From assembly GCF_051020515.1 (NCBI RefSeq), contig NZ_CP194857.1:1922001-1986000 (forward strand): DNA of 64,000 nt, given 5' to 3'. The notes under the pieces were generated by a model. It was not told the DNA's origin. It was given only the letters and a program-made list of their open reading frames with translations, and searched no databases. Source of the stretch: CALKWS01 sp051020515 (lineage in GTDB: Bacteria > Actinomycetota > Actinomycetes > Actinomycetales > Beutenbergiaceae). Positions 17,434 through 27,675 of this stretch are shown one piece after another (positions within the stretch are counted from its first letter, which is position 1; each line of letters begins with the position of its first letter). Position numbers and translations under genes: made by a program.

Positions 17434-20310
17434 GTGGTGACACAGGTCCAGGACTTCACGGCAGAACTGCGCAACGCGCTCCGCGCGGAGGACGTGCCCC
17501 ACGGCGCCGTGCCCCCCGTGGACGATTCGGCACGAGCCCGCGCGGAGTACTCCACCGACGCCTCGAACTACCGGGTGGTGCCGCAGGTGGTGGTCTTCCC
17601 CCGGCACACCGACGAGGTGCTGGCGGCGCTGCAGGTGGCGCGCACCCACCGGGTGCCGATCACCGCGCGCGGGGGCGGGACCTCGATCGCCGGGAACTCG
17701 GTGGGTCCGGGAATGGTGATCGACTTCTCCCGGCACCTGAACAAGATCCTCGACCTCGACCCCCACGCCCGCACCGCCCGGGTGCAGCCCGGGGTGATCA
17801 TGACCTCGTTGCAGCAGGCCGGTGCCGCCCACGGCCTGCGGTTCGGCCCGGACCCCTCCAGCCAGGCCCGGGCCACGTTCGGGGGGATGATCGGCAACAA
17901 CGCCTGCGGCCCGCACGCGCTGTCCTTCGGGCGCACCGCGGACAACACCCGCTCGCTGCTCGTGGCTGACGGGACCGGTCGCGTCTTCGAGGCCGGCGCC
18001 GGTCCCGAGGCGCTGGACCAGGTACCCGGGCTCGCGGCTCTGATGACGCAGTATATGGCGCTGATCCGCACCGAGTTCGGACGATTCTCCCGCCAGGTCT
18101 CGGGTTACTCCGCCGAGCACCTGCTGCCGGAGAACGGGCGGGACCTGGCCAAGTTCCTGGTCGGCTCCGAAGGCACCCTGGCCACGGTGCTGGAGGCCAC
18201 CGTCGATCTGGTCGAGGTGCCCCGGGACCCGGTCCTGCTGGCACTCGGCTATCCGGACATGCCCTCGGCGGCCGATGCCGTCCCGGCGATGCTGGCGCAC
18301 AAGCCCCTCGCGGTGGAAGGGCTGGATGCGGCGCTGGTGGACGTGGTCCGCAACCACCACGGCCCGGCCGCGGTGCCCGACCTCCCCCCGGGTGGTGGCT
18401 GGCTGATGGTGCTGGTGGGCGGGGAGGACGCCGACTCCGCGATGGCCAATGCGCGGGCCGTCGCCGCCGACGCCGGCACCGAGCACACCCAGGTGGTTCC
18501 CGCCGGTGCTGAGGCCCAGGCTCTGTGGCGGATCCGGGCCGACGGGGCGGGCCTGGCCACCCGGACCGCCGTCGGCGAACCGGCCTGGCCCGGGTGGGAG
18601 GATGCCGCGGTGCCCCCGGAGCGCCTGGGCACCTACTTGCGCGAGTTCGACGCGCTGCTGAAGGACTACGGCGCCTCCGCGCTGCCGTACGGGCACTTCG
18701 GCGACGGGTGCATCCACGCCCGCATCGACCTGCCCCTGACCGACGCGCAGGGCCCGGCGATCTTCCGTTCCTTCATGCTCGACGCCGCCGCGCTGGTGGC
18801 CTCCCACGGCGGGTCCTTCTCGGGCGAGCACGGCGACGGCCGGGCCCGCGGGGAGTTGTTGCCACTGATGTACTCGGCCGAGGCGATCGGGATGTTCGCA
18901 GGGATCAAGGCGCTGTTCGATCCCGAGGAGCACCTGAACCCCGGCATCATCGTCAAGCCCGCCGCGGTGGAGGCCGATCTGCGCGCCCCGACCGCGCGTC
19001 CGCTGCCGCTGCTGCCCGGGTCCGGCTTCTCCTTCGCCCACGACGGCGGGGACTTCACCAACGCGGTGCACCGGTGCGTCGGAGTGGCCAAGTGCCGGGC
19101 GGACCTGCCCGGGTCGTTCATGTGCCCCTCCTATCTGGCTACCCGCAACGAGAAGGACTCCACCCGGGGGCGCGCCCGGGTGCTGCAGGAGATGGCCACG
19201 GGCGAGTTGTACAGCGACTTCTCCGCGCCGCAGGTCCACGAAGCCCTGGACCTGTGTCTGTCCTGCAAGGCGTGCTCACGGGACTGCCCGGTGGGTGTGG
19301 ACATGGCGCAGTACAAATCGGAGGTATTGCACCGTACATATCGAGGCAAGCGGCGCCCGATCAGCCACTACGCGCTGGGTTGGCTCCCCCGGTGGGCACG
19401 CATCATCACCGCCGTCCCGCCGCTGACGTTCCTGGTCAACACCGCGCTGAGGGTGCGGCCGCTGGCGTGGTTGGTGCAGCGCGGCGGGGGGATGGACACG
19501 CGTCGGTCGATGCCCTCCTTCACCACACAGCGCACCTCCCGCTGGTGGCGCCGTCGGTCCAACGGCGCCGGTGGATCCGGGGGGTCCGGTGCCCGGCCCG
19601 CCGTGAAGGTCTGGGTCGACTCCTTCTCCGAGCACATGGACGGCGCCGGCGCCCGAGCCACTCTGACCGTGCTGGAACAGGCCGGGTACCGGGTGGAGAC
19701 GGTGGGTCCGGGAGCGTGCTGCGGACTGACCTACATCTCCACCGGACAGCTCGACGCCGCACGAGCCCGGCTGCGCCGCACCATGGACGTCCTCGGCCCG
19801 ATCGTGGCCTCCGGGGTACCGGTGGTGGGCGTGGAGCCCTCCTGCACCGCGGCACTGCGCTCCGATCTGCCGGACCTGTTTGCCGACGATCCGCGTGCTC
19901 ACGCGATCGCCAAAGGCGTGTACACGCTCTCGGAACTGCTCACCGCCGAGGCGCCGCTGGGCCCGGCCGACTGGGAGCCGCCGTCGTTGACGGGCCGGGA
20001 GATCATCGCCCAGCCGCACTGTCACCAGCACGCCGTGATGGGGTACGAGGCGGACCGGGCGCTGTTGACCAGGGCGGGAGCGCGCGTGCGCACCATGAAC
20101 ACCTGCTGCGGGCTCGCCGGCAACTTCGGGATGGAGGAGGGCCATTACGAGGTCTCGGTGAAGGTGGCCGAGCACGAGTTGCTGCCCGCGCTCGGCGAAG
20201 CCGGGCCGGACGCGGTGTTCCTTGCCGATGGCTTCTCTTGCCGCACCCAGGCGCAGGACCTGGCCGGGATCGGTGGGGTGCACCTGGCGCAGTTACTCGC
20301 GCGCCCCTGA
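17434..20310 (+). CDS. FAD-linked oxidase / Fe-S dehydrogenase fusion (D-lactate or glycolate type)
   Basis: This 958-residue protein has an FAD_binding_4 (PCMH) domain (about 45-185, with TARGGGTSIAGNSVG) and a FAD-oxidase C-terminal domain (about 220-490, with GHFGDGCIHARID and SGEHGDGRARGELL). It continues with a 4Fe-4S ferredoxin-like segment (CLSCKACSRDCPVG about 609-622) and two CCG cysteine-rich domains (GACCGLTY, NTCCGLAG). This is the GlcD+GlcF or Dld2-like fusion that oxidises D-2-hydroxy acids such as D-lactate or glycolate and passes electrons to a quinone or carrier. The start is a GTG; no co-transcribed partner is evident. Confidence 0.88.
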   Translation: MVTQVQDFTAELRNALRAEDVPHGAVPPVDDSARARAEYSTDASNYRVVPQVVVFPRHTDEVLAALQVARTHRVPITARGGGTSIAGNSVGPGMVIDFSRHLNKILDLDPHARTARVQPGVIMTSLQQAGAAHGLRFGPDPSSQARATFGGMIGNNACGPHALSFGRTADNTRSLLVADGTGRVFEAGAGPEALDQVPGLAALMTQYMALIRTEFGRFSRQVSGYSAEHLLPENGRDLAKFLVGSEGTLATVLEATVDLVEVPRDPVLLALGYPDMPSAADAVPAMLAHKPLAVEGLDAALVDVVRNHHGPAAVPDLPPGGGWLMVLVGGEDADSAMANARAVAADAGTEHTQVVPAGAEAQALWRIRADGAGLATRTAVGEPAWPGWEDAAVPPERLGTYLREFDALLKDYGASALPYGHFGDGCIHARIDLPLTDAQGPAIFRSFMLDAAALVASHGGSFSGEHGDGRARGELLPLMYSAEAIGMFAGIKALFDPEEHLNPGIIVKPAAVEADLRAPTARPLPLLPGSGFSFAHDGGDFTNAVHRCVGVAKCRADLPGSFMCPSYLATRNEKDSTRGRARVLQEMATGELYSDFSAPQVHEALDLCLSCKACSRDCPVGVDMAQYKSEVLHRTYRGKRRPISHYALGWLPRWARIITAVPPLTFLVNTALRVRPLAWLVQRGGGMDTRRSMPSFTTQRTSRWWRRRSNGAGGSGGSGARPAVKVWVDSFSEHMDGAGARATLTVLEQAGYRVETVGPGACCGLTYISTGQLDAARARLRRTMDVLGPIVASGVPVVGVEPSCTAALRSDLPDLFADDPRAHAIAKGVYTLSELLTAEAPLGPADWEPPSLTGREIIAQPHCHQHAVMGYEADRALLTRAGARVRTMNTCCGLAGNFGMEEGHYEVSVKVAEHELLPALGEAGPDAVFLADGFSCRTQAQDLAGIGGVHLAQLLARP

Positions 20311-20511
20311 ACGCACCCGCCGTTGGCGGCAGGCGCGGTCCGGGGCGATCCGCAGGCCCCCACCACCGCATTCGTCGAGCGATCCGGACGGGTCGATGTG
20401 CACCACCACCTCAGCGCAGTCGCATCCCAAGACGCCCGGGGGTGAACCCTCCACAGCCGCCCTGGAACGTGAGACGATGAGGGCGTTCACGTTCCTCTCT
20501 CTGGCTGGTTC

Positions 20512-21819
20512 ATGTCCACCTTCGTGCTCGACTCCGGTCGGTTGGCTCCGGCGACGCGTGCGGGCATCGTTCCCGATGGATTCAACGCCGGATGGTGCGA
20601 CCTGGTGCGACAGGACGTGCTCGACCTGGTCGGCCTGGATGCGTTCGCGGTGGCGTGGGACGGGGGCACACCACCGCTGCTGACGGCGATGGACGCCACC
20701 GGAGCGGCGGCGGCGGCAGCGGTGCTGCCGCGGCTCGACCTGGTCACGCTGTCCGAACTGCTCGCCCGCGCCGGCCACGTCCACACGCAACCGTGGCACG
20801 TGACCGCAGGGCGTTACGGGGCCGGGTTGGCGGCGTTCCGACGGGACTGGAACGCGTTCCGGGAGGCACGCTCATTCCCGCCGGCCCGCTCGCCCGCTCT
20901 GGTCGTGGTGACCGGGGCGATCTCGGCCCAGGTTCGCCAGGCGCTCCCGCTGCTGACCGGGGTGCATCTGGTCCGGGCCCAGGTGCGTCAGGATGATCGC
21001 GGCCGGGACCTGCTGGATCTGGACGTCCTCACCCGCACCGGAGCAGATCGGAGTGGGCCCGGAGCCGTCGAGGTGGCCGCGGAGGGCGACGTCGCCCTGA
21101 GCGTGAACGGGGCCACGGCCACCAGCAACGGCGCCGCGGTGACCCCGGCCAACACCACTGCGACGAGCCGCACCGACGGCGCCGTGACGGCCTCGGTCGC
21201 CGGCTCAGCGGTGCACTCGACCAACGGCGCCGCGGCGCCTCCGACGAACGGCCAGGCACGCCGGAACGAGCCAGAGGCACCCACCGCGATCACCGCGATC
21301 ACCGCCCCCACGCCGGACGATGCCGGCGCCCCGCCCGGACCCGTCATCGCTGAGGATGTGCGTACCACGGCCGATCTGCCCTCCGGGCTCGAGGCGCCAC
21401 CCGGTCCGGAGTCACCATCGAACTCGGATGCAGCACCCAGACCGGATGCACCCTCCGGACCCGATGCACGAACGTCCGCCGAAACGGTGCAGCAGGGGTG
21501 CTCGGATCTGCAACGGCTGGCCGTCCTGGTCCGGGCTCCGGTCCAGATCGAGTTGGAGTACGGCAAGACCCGCCGCCAGGCTACGTTGCGCCCGGACGGG
21601 CGGGTGGTGCTGGCCGACGGCACGGTACACACCGACCTGGCGCGCGCCAGCATGCACCTGGCCGGCGCCGCGCCTGCCGACCCCTGGCAGGCCTGGCGGT
21701 TCGCCGACGCCAACCTCCCGCTCGCCGAGGCCCGGGCCGAAGCGCAGCGACACCACACCGCGCGCCCCGCCGCGCAATCCCCGGATGCGCCCGTACCGGG
21801 CCGCCGGGCCCGTCTCTGA
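20512..21819 (+). CDS. Uncharacterised protein with a C-terminal RAMA-like domain
   Basis: This 435-residue protein has an N-terminal alpha/beta domain of about 165 residues that I cannot name. A long low-complexity linker rich in Ala, Thr, Pro and Asn-Gly follows (about 185-320). The C-terminal segment of about 65 residues reads like a RAMA domain: strands around IELEYGKTRRQATLRPDGRV, then a DGTVHTDLARASMHLAG segment, then PWQAWRF. RAMA domains occur in adenine methylases and are thought to recognise DNA or its modification. Assignment is by pattern only. The gene stands alone between an oxidase and a dehydrogenase pair. Confidence 0.5.
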   Translation: MSTFVLDSGRLAPATRAGIVPDGFNAGWCDLVRQDVLDLVGLDAFAVAWDGGTPPLLTAMDATGAAAAAAVLPRLDLVTLSELLARAGHVHTQPWHVTAGRYGAGLAAFRRDWNAFREARSFPPARSPALVVVTGAISAQVRQALPLLTGVHLVRAQVRQDDRGRDLLDLDVLTRTGADRSGPGAVEVAAEGDVALSVNGATATSNGAAVTPANTTATSRTDGAVTASVAGSAVHSTNGAAAPPTNGQARRNEPEAPTAITAITAPTPDDAGAPPGPVIAEDVRTTADLPSGLEAPPGPESPSNSDAAPRPDAPSGPDARTSAETVQQGCSDLQRLAVLVRAPVQIELEYGKTRRQATLRPDGRVVLADGTVHTDLARASMHLAGAAPADPWQAWRFADANLPLAEARAEAQRHHTARPAAQSPDAPVPGRRARL

Positions 21820-21894
21820 GCCGGAGCCGCACCGGATCGGATCACGGCGGACGCACTCGTCCGGGTACATCAAACGATCGAACGAAGGAGCCAT

Positions 21895-22895
21895 GTGAAC
21901 GCACCAGTTACGCACCCGCCCAGAGTGGGACTGATCGGGGCCGGAGCGATCGCCGGCGTACACATCCAGGGATGCTGGCACTGGGTGCCGACGTCCTCGT
22001 CTTCTCCAACTCCGGGGCCGAGGAGTTGACGGCGCGGTACGGCGGCAGGGTCGTGGCCGACCTCGAAGATCTGTGGCCCCAGGTGGACATGGTCGACATC
22101 GTCACCCCCACCTACACCCATGCCGAGATCGCCCTGGCCGCGATCGCCGCGGGTAAGCACGTGGTCTGTGAGAAGCCGCTCGCCCTGGACTCCGGCACCG
22201 CCGCGGAGATCGTGCGCGCCGCCGACGACGCCGGGGTGCACCTGTTCCCGGCGCATGTGGTGCGCTACTTCCCGCAGTACGCCACCGCGTATGCGGCGGT
22301 GTCCGCCGGTGCGGTCGGTGAGGTGGCGGTGAGCCGGTTCCGCCGGATGAGCGCCGCCCCGCTCGCCCCATGGTTCTTCGACGAGGCGGCCTCGGGCGGG
22401 CTCGTGCTGGACCAGATGATCCATGACCTGGACCAGGCCAGGCTGATCGGCGGCCCGGTGGCCTCGGTGTTCGCCCGGTCCGCCAGTCGCACCGGCGAGC
22501 AGGGCACCACCGCCAGCGCGACCGTGACCCTGACCCACACCAGCGGGGCGATCAGTTACTGCTACGGCGTCTGGGGACACCCCGGCCTACCGTTCACCTA
22601 CTCCTTCGACATCGCCGGCGACGCGGGCAACCTCAGTTACGACTACGCCCGTGACGACACCACCCGGGTCAGCATCTCCGGTCCCGCCGGACCCGGCGGG
22701 TACGTCCCGGCGGCTGACCCGGCCGAGAGCCCCTACACCACCCAGCTGGCCGACTTCCTCGCCGCGATCCGGGGCGATGGCACCCCCACGGTGACCGGCG
22801 CCGACGGTGTGGAGGCGGTCGCGCTGGCCGAAGCGGCGATCGCCTCCATCGCCAGTGGACAACCCGAACCGATCGCCGAACGGAGCCATTCATGA
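21895..22895 (+). CDS. Gfo/Idh/MocA family oxidoreductase (frame broken once)
   Basis: GAAGGAG precedes a GTG at 21895; the overlapping ATG two bases earlier would be followed at once by TGA. The Rossmann motif GLIGAGAIAG opens the protein. One base is missing near 21974, after which the frame resumes with LALGADVLVFS. The family motif CEKPLAL (Lys in the active site) and a long C-terminal alpha/beta domain follow, about 333 residues in all. These NAD(P)-dependent enzymes oxidise sugars, inositols or related polyols. The gene overlaps the next homologue by ATGA (22892-22895), so the two form an operon. Confidence 0.8.
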
Positions 22896-23968
22896 GCGCC
22901 GCCCCGAACGACGCCTCCGCGAACCCCGCGCCGACCCCTACGGCGCCGGCACCGGCACCACTGCGGGTCGGGCTGCTGTCCTTCGCCCATACCCATGCAC
23001 TGGCCTATGTCCGGGCGTTGCGCGATGACGCCAGTGTGGACCTGGTGACCACCGACACCGGTACCTACGACCAGGGCACACGCCGCGGCGCGGACTTCGC
23101 CCGCGATCAGGGCGTGCGGTACCTGGACAGCGTCGCCGAGGTGCTGGACTGGGGTCCCGACGCGGTGGTGATCGCTTCGGAGAACGCCGAGCACCACGAA
23201 CTCACCCTGGCCGCGATCCAGGCCGGGGCGCACGTGCTCTGCGAGAAGCCGCTGGCCCTCAACGACGCGCAAGCCCGTGAGATGGTGCAGGCCGCTCGGG
23301 ACGCCGGCGTGTGGCTGATGACGGCCTACCCGGTGCGGTTCCACAGCGCCTTCGCCGCACTGTTGGCCCGGGTCCGCGCCGGTGAACTCGGGCAGATCAT
23401 CTCCATCCACGGCACCAACAACGGCAAGATGCCGCTGGCCCAGCGCACCTGGTTCACCGATCCGGAACGCTCCGGTGGTGGTGCGCTGATGGACCACGTG
23501 GTGCACGTGTCGGACCTGATCGACGAACTGCTCGGGGAAGCCGCCGAGGAGGTCTACGCGGTCACCAACCGGATCCTACGCAGTGAGGCCGGCCGCGATG
23601 TGGAGACCGGGGGAGTGGTCTCGGTGCGATACCCCTCCGGGGTGATCGCCACCATCGACTGCTCCTGGTCGGTGCCCGACCACGCTCCCAACTGGGGCGG
23701 GCTGACCCTGGAGGTCCACGGCACCGCCGGGTCGATGCGGATCGACCCCTTCGCCGGCCACCTCACTGGCTACACCGAGCACGGCCCGGCGCACACCGCC
23801 TTCGGTGCGGACCTGGACGCCCGGATGATCGCCGAGTTCCTCGACGCGGTGCGCTCGAGCCGGCCGCCCCGCCCCGACGGCGACGTGGGTCTGCGCACCC
23901 TCGCGGTGGTCACCGCCGCACAGCGTTCGGCCGCGTCGGGCCTGCCGCAGCCGGTACACACCGGGTAG
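22892..23968 (+). CDS. Gfo/Idh/MocA family oxidoreductase
   Basis: This 358-residue protein has an N-terminal Rossmann domain after a 25-residue low-complexity leader (LRVGLLSFAHTHALAYVRAL, lacking the usual GxGxxG). The CEKPLAL motif with the catalytic Lys is present. The C-terminal domain includes GGALMDHVVHVSDLIDELLG, where the family usually has a conserved His. It is translationally coupled to the preceding homologue. Two adjacent but divergent family members suggest sequential oxidation steps on a carbohydrate, or a heteromeric enzyme; the substrate is unknown. Confidence 0.82.
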   Translation: MSAAPNDASANPAPTPTAPAPAPLRVGLLSFAHTHALAYVRALRDDASVDLVTTDTGTYDQGTRRGADFARDQGVRYLDSVAEVLDWGPDAVVIASENAEHHELTLAAIQAGAHVLCEKPLALNDAQAREMVQAARDAGVWLMTAYPVRFHSAFAALLARVRAGELGQIISIHGTNNGKMPLAQRTWFTDPERSGGGALMDHVVHVSDLIDELLGEAAEEVYAVTNRILRSEAGRDVETGGVVSVRYPSGVIATIDCSWSVPDHAPNWGGLTLEVHGTAGSMRIDPFAGHLTGYTEHGPAHTAFGADLDARMIAEFLDAVRSSRPPRPDGDVGLRTLAVVTAAQRSAASGLPQPVHTG

Positions 23969-24037
23969 GCCCCGCCGTCGTCGGTGCTCGTGCGGCACGT
24001 CCCTCGGCCCCCTGCCGCGGCACGACGGCCGCCTCCC

Positions 24038-24739
24038 TCAGAACAGCGGCAGCGCCTGCGTCAGGTCCGGGGTGCCATCGGCCAGGTGCTCCGGGCGCAG
24101 CGCGCCGGCGTCGATCGCCTGCGCCCAGGTGATCCGGCCCGCAGCGGCGCGGATCCAGGCGGCCTCATCGGCCACGGCCAGGTCGTACCCGGTGCGGTGC
24201 TCCAGGATCTCCAGCAGCGCCTGTGCCACGATCCTCCGGGCGGCCCCGGTCACCGGCACCGGTGGCCCCAGGAACCGCGCCAGGTCATAGCCGTGCACCA
24301 CCAGTTCCACCAGCCGGGTCAGCACCAGGTCACGCAGCCGCAGCGGCCCGCGCCGGCCCTGCACCACGGCGGCACCACCGCCGGTGCTGAGCCGCTCCAA
24401 GCCGGTGAAGGCCTCCTGCGCCGCGCGGTCCAGGCCGCCCAAGGGGTCCTCGGCGTTCCGCTCGGCCAGTTCGATCGACCGGTCCCGGATGGTCGGGGCC
24501 GCGGGCGCGTAGCCCTGCACGTACTCACTCAGCGATAGCGGCTCGGCTTCGGGAACCGTCTCGGCTGCGGCCAGGGCACCCATCGCCAGCCCCAGGTGGG
24601 CGACCAGGTCGGCTACGCTCCAGCCGGGTAGCCCGGAGGGGTCGGCATAACGGTCCGGGGGCAACTCCTCCAGCCGGGTCCGCAACAGGTCCCACTGGTC
24701 GCGCAGTTCGGTGCTCAGGCGCTGCAGGGTCAGATCCAT
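24038..24739 (-). CDS. MDMPI/DinB-fold protein of the mycothiol-dependent maleylpyruvate isomerase family
   Basis: This 233-residue protein shows the family layout: an N-terminal four-helix domain with the metal-site region LPGWSVADLVAHLG and a second histidine in VELVVHGYDLAR. The start at 24739 has GGAGGAG 6 bases upstream; a longer start lacks one. Members bind a metal and often use mycothiol, the actinobacterial thiol, but most have unknown substrates. It is transcribed towards the Gfo/Idh pair (convergent) and apart from metX. Confidence 0.75.
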   Translation of the reverse strand: MDLTLQRLSTELRDQWDLLRTRLEELPPDRYADPSGLPGWSVADLVAHLGLAMGALAAAETVPEAEPLSLSEYVQGYAPAAPTIRDRSIELAERNAEDPLGGLDRAAQEAFTGLERLSTGGGAAVVQGRRGPLRLRDLVLTRLVELVVHGYDLARFLGPPVPVTGAARRIVAQALLEILEHRTGYDLAVADEAAWIRAAAGRITWAQAIDAGALRPEHLADGTPDLTQALPLF

Positions 24740-24829
24740 CGTGCTCCTCCGGCCGTGGTCCGCGGTGGTGGTAGTCAACCACGCACCCTCGCTGCCGCAC
24801 AGGCGCCGGACCGGGCGGGGACGTTCCCC

Positions 24830-26059
24830 TCAGTGCGCCAGGAACTCACCCACGACCGCGCCGAGCTGGTCGGTCTCCACCAGGAAACCGTCGTGGCCGT
24901 AGTCCGAGCGCAGCAACCGGAAGGTGCCATCGCGCACCCCGTTGGCGATCCGGAGCCCCTGCTCGGGCAGGAACAACCGGTCGGAGTCCACCGAGACCGA
25001 CAGCGTCGGGGCGGTGATCTCCGCCAGCGCCGAGTCGACTCCGCCCCGGTCCCGACCCAGATCATGGGTGAGCATCGCGTCGGTCAGTACCACGTAGGAG
25101 TTGGCGTCGAAGCGTCGCGCGAGCTTGCCGGCGTGGTGGTCCAGGTAGGACTGCACGGCGAACCGTCCGCCCCCGCCCAGGGGCTCCTCGGCGCCCTGGG
25201 GGATGCGACCGAACCGCTGGTCCAGTTCCTTGGCGCTGCGATAGGTGGTGTGCGCGATCTGGCGGGCCACGCCCAGGCCGTGGTGCGGCCCGTCGTCGTC
25301 GGCGGCCTGGTAGTAGTCCCCGCCGCGGTAGCGCGGGTCGGAGCGGATCGCACCTAACTGGGCGTGCGCCCAGGCGATCTGGTCCCCGGATGTCTGGGCG
25401 CAGGTGGCGATCGCCACCACCTTGCCCACCCGGCCCGGCGTGCTCACCGCCCACTCCAGGACGCGGTGACCACCCATCGACCCGCCCACTACCGCGGCCC
25501 AGGTGCCGATCCCGAGCCGGTCGGCCAACTCGATCTCCGCCGCTACCTGGTCCCGGGCGGTCAGGTACGGGAACCGGCTACCCCACGGGGTACCGTCCGG
25601 GGCGCTGCTGGAAGGTCCGGTGCTGCCCTGACACCCACCGAGCACGTTCGGGGCCACCACGAAGTAGCGAGTGGTGTCGATCGCCTTGCCCGGACCCACC
25701 AGCCCCGACCACCAGCCGGCTGTGGGGTGGCCGGGTTCGGCATCGCCGGTCACGTGGGAGTCCCCGGTCAGGGCGTGCAGGATCAGGATCGCGTTGTCCC
25801 CGCGCGCATTCAGCGTGCCCCAGGTCTGGTAGGCCAACGTCACCTGGGGTAGCCGGCCACCGGCCTCCAGGTGCAACGGCCCCAGGTCGGCGAAGTGCCG
25901 CCGGCCGACCGGGTCACCCTGGCGCCAGGCCGCCGACGCCGGTACCGGCCCGGTCAACGGCCGACGGCGGGGGCGGGCCACCGTGGGGGGCTCACCGCCG
26001 GCCGGGGCCGGCCGCCGGTAGGACCCCGGTGTGATCTCATCCGGTGGTGTCGGCCTCAT
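24830..26059 (-). CDS. metX: Homoserine O-acetyltransferase
   Basis: The protein has 409 residues and an alpha/beta hydrolase fold. The nucleophile elbow is GGSMGGHRVLEW, the family signature GDSHVTGD is present, and the catalytic Asp lies in SVSVDSDRLF and the His in YGHDGFLVE. It activates homoserine for methionine synthesis. An N-terminal extension of about 45 residues, rich in Pro and Arg, precedes the core. The start overlaps the stop of metY by ATGA (26056-26059), so metY-metX is translationally coupled, the common actinobacterial order. Confidence 0.93.
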   Translation of the reverse strand: MRPTPPDEITPGSYRRPAPAGGEPPTVARPRRRPLTGPVPASAAWRQGDPVGRRHFADLGPLHLEAGGRLPQVTLAYQTWGTLNARGDNAILILHALTGDSHVTGDAEPGHPTAGWWSGLVGPGKAIDTTRYFVVAPNVLGGCQGSTGPSSSAPDGTPWGSRFPYLTARDQVAAEIELADRLGIGTWAAVVGGSMGGHRVLEWAVSTPGRVGKVVAIATCAQTSGDQIAWAHAQLGAIRSDPRYRGGDYYQAADDDGPHHGLGVARQIAHTTYRSAKELDQRFGRIPQGAEEPLGGGGRFAVQSYLDHHAGKLARRFDANSYVVLTDAMLTHDLGRDRGGVDSALAEITAPTLSVSVDSDRLFLPEQGLRIANGVRDGTFRLLRSDYGHDGFLVETDQLGAVVGEFLAH

Positions 26060-27416
26060 GCTGTCTCGGGGGTGGTGGACCGGGTCCCGGCGGTGCCGCT
26101 CACGGCCGCGGCGGCCGCGAACCCCTTGTCCAGGTCGGCCAGGATGTCATCGATGTGCTCCAGGCCCACCGCCAGGCGCACCAGGCCCGGGCTGACCGCA
26201 CTGGCGGCCTGCTCCTCCGGGGTGAGCTGGGAGTGGGTGGTGGAGGCCGGGTGGATCACCAGCGAGCGCACGTCGCCGATGTTGGCGACCAGGGAGTGCA
26301 ACTCCAGTGCGTCCACGAACGCCTTGCCTGCCTGCAGCCCGCCGGCGATGTCGAAGGAGATCACGGCACCGGCACCCTGGGGGGTGTACTTGGTTGCCAG
26401 CTCGTAATAGGGGCTGTCCGGCAGCGAGGCCCAGTAGATCTTCTCGACCTGGTCCTGGCCCTGCAGGTACGTCGCTACCTTGTGCGTGTTGGCCACGTGC
26501 CGCTCCATCCGCAGCGACAGCGTCTCCACGCCCTGGGAGATCAGGAAGGCGTTGAACGGGGAGGCCGCCGGTCCCAGGTCGCGCAGCAGCTGCACGCGGG
26601 CCTTGAGGATGAAGGACAGGTTCGCCCCGAACGGGGAGTCCACGCCGAGGTCACGGGCGTAGACCAGGCCGTGGTAGCTGGGGTCGGGGGTGTTGAAGTT
26701 GGGGTACTTCTCCGGGTACTTCGCGTAGTCGAAGGTGCCGCCGTCCACGATCGCCCCGGCGATGGTGGTGCCGTGCCCGCCCAGATACTTGGTGGCCGAG
26801 TGCACCACCACGTCCGCGCCCCACTCCAGCGGGCGCAGCAGGTACGGGGTCGCCACGGTGTTGTCCACCACCAGCGGCACGCCGAGGTCATGGGCGACGC
26901 CGGCGATCGCCTCGACATCGAGCACATCGCCCTTGGGGTTGGGGATGGACTCGCCGAAGAACAGCTTGGTGTTCTCTCCTGTGCGGCCTCGCGCCAGGCC
27001 TGCGGGTCGGCCGGGTCCGCCACGAAGGTGACGGTGATGCCGAACTTGGGCAGGGTGTGGTGCAGCAGGTTGTAGGTGCCCCCGTACAGGCTGGAACTGG
27101 CCACCAGGTGGTCACCGGCCTCGGCGATGTTCAGGATCGCCAGCGTCTCCGCGGCCTGGCCGGATGCGACCAGCAACCCGCCCACGCCGCCTTCGAGGGA
27201 GGCGATCCGGTCTTCGACCGCGGCCTGGGTCGGGTTGGTGATCCGGGTGTAGATCGGGCCCAGGTCGGACAGGGCGAACCGGTTGGCGGCCTCATCGGTG
27301 TCCTTGAAGACGAAGGACGTGGTCTGGTAGATCGGCAGTGCGCGGGCGCCCGTGGCGGAGTCCGCCGTCTGGCCGGCGTGAATCTGACGGGTCTCGAAGT
27401 TCCAGTTGTCGCTCAT
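26056..27416 (-). CDS. metY: O-acetylhomoserine sulfhydrylase (PLP enzyme; frame broken once)
   Basis: This is a Cys/Met-metabolism PLP enzyme of about 453 residues, beginning MSDNWNFETRQIHAGQ. The PLP lysine lies in SATKYLGGHG, the phosphate-binding SSLYGGT is present, and a long C-terminal domain follows. The frame breaks near 26975, where one base appears to be missing in a purine run between AAQE and NTKLFFGES; both halves are otherwise intact and in the right order. It makes homocysteine from O-acetylhomoserine and sulfide, supplied by metX downstream. I looked for a SAM-type riboswitch in its 260-base leader and did not find one. Confidence 0.9.
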
Positions 27417-27675
27417 CGGGCTCTCTCTCGCTGAAGGTGGAGGGATGAGCGGCCCGGCGGCGGCGCTACCGAACCAATCATCCCTGGATCGGGGGCGCAT
27501 CGGGCAGGCAGCGGGCGCGCGGATCTGCGCGACTCCGCATCAGCCGATTTTCGGGCAGGCCGGATGCGCGAGTGGGCTGCACATTCGACCGAACATGATC
27601 CTCACCCTAAGCGTCACCTTCGCCCGCGGACACCCTGTCTCATATGGCGGACGCGGTGGCCGCGCCGAACCCGGC

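Noticed and set aside
17059..19239. Long minus-strand frame (over 700 codons) opposite the FAD/Fe-S dehydrogenase
   Set aside because: It is antisense to a gene with clear catalytic motifs and has Gly/His/Arg/Val-rich composition typical of GC-rich shadow frames.
27417..27620. SAM riboswitch before metY
   Set aside because: No SAM-I, SAM-II or SAM-IV core elements could be recognised on the minus strand in the leader; the region is simply GC-rich.
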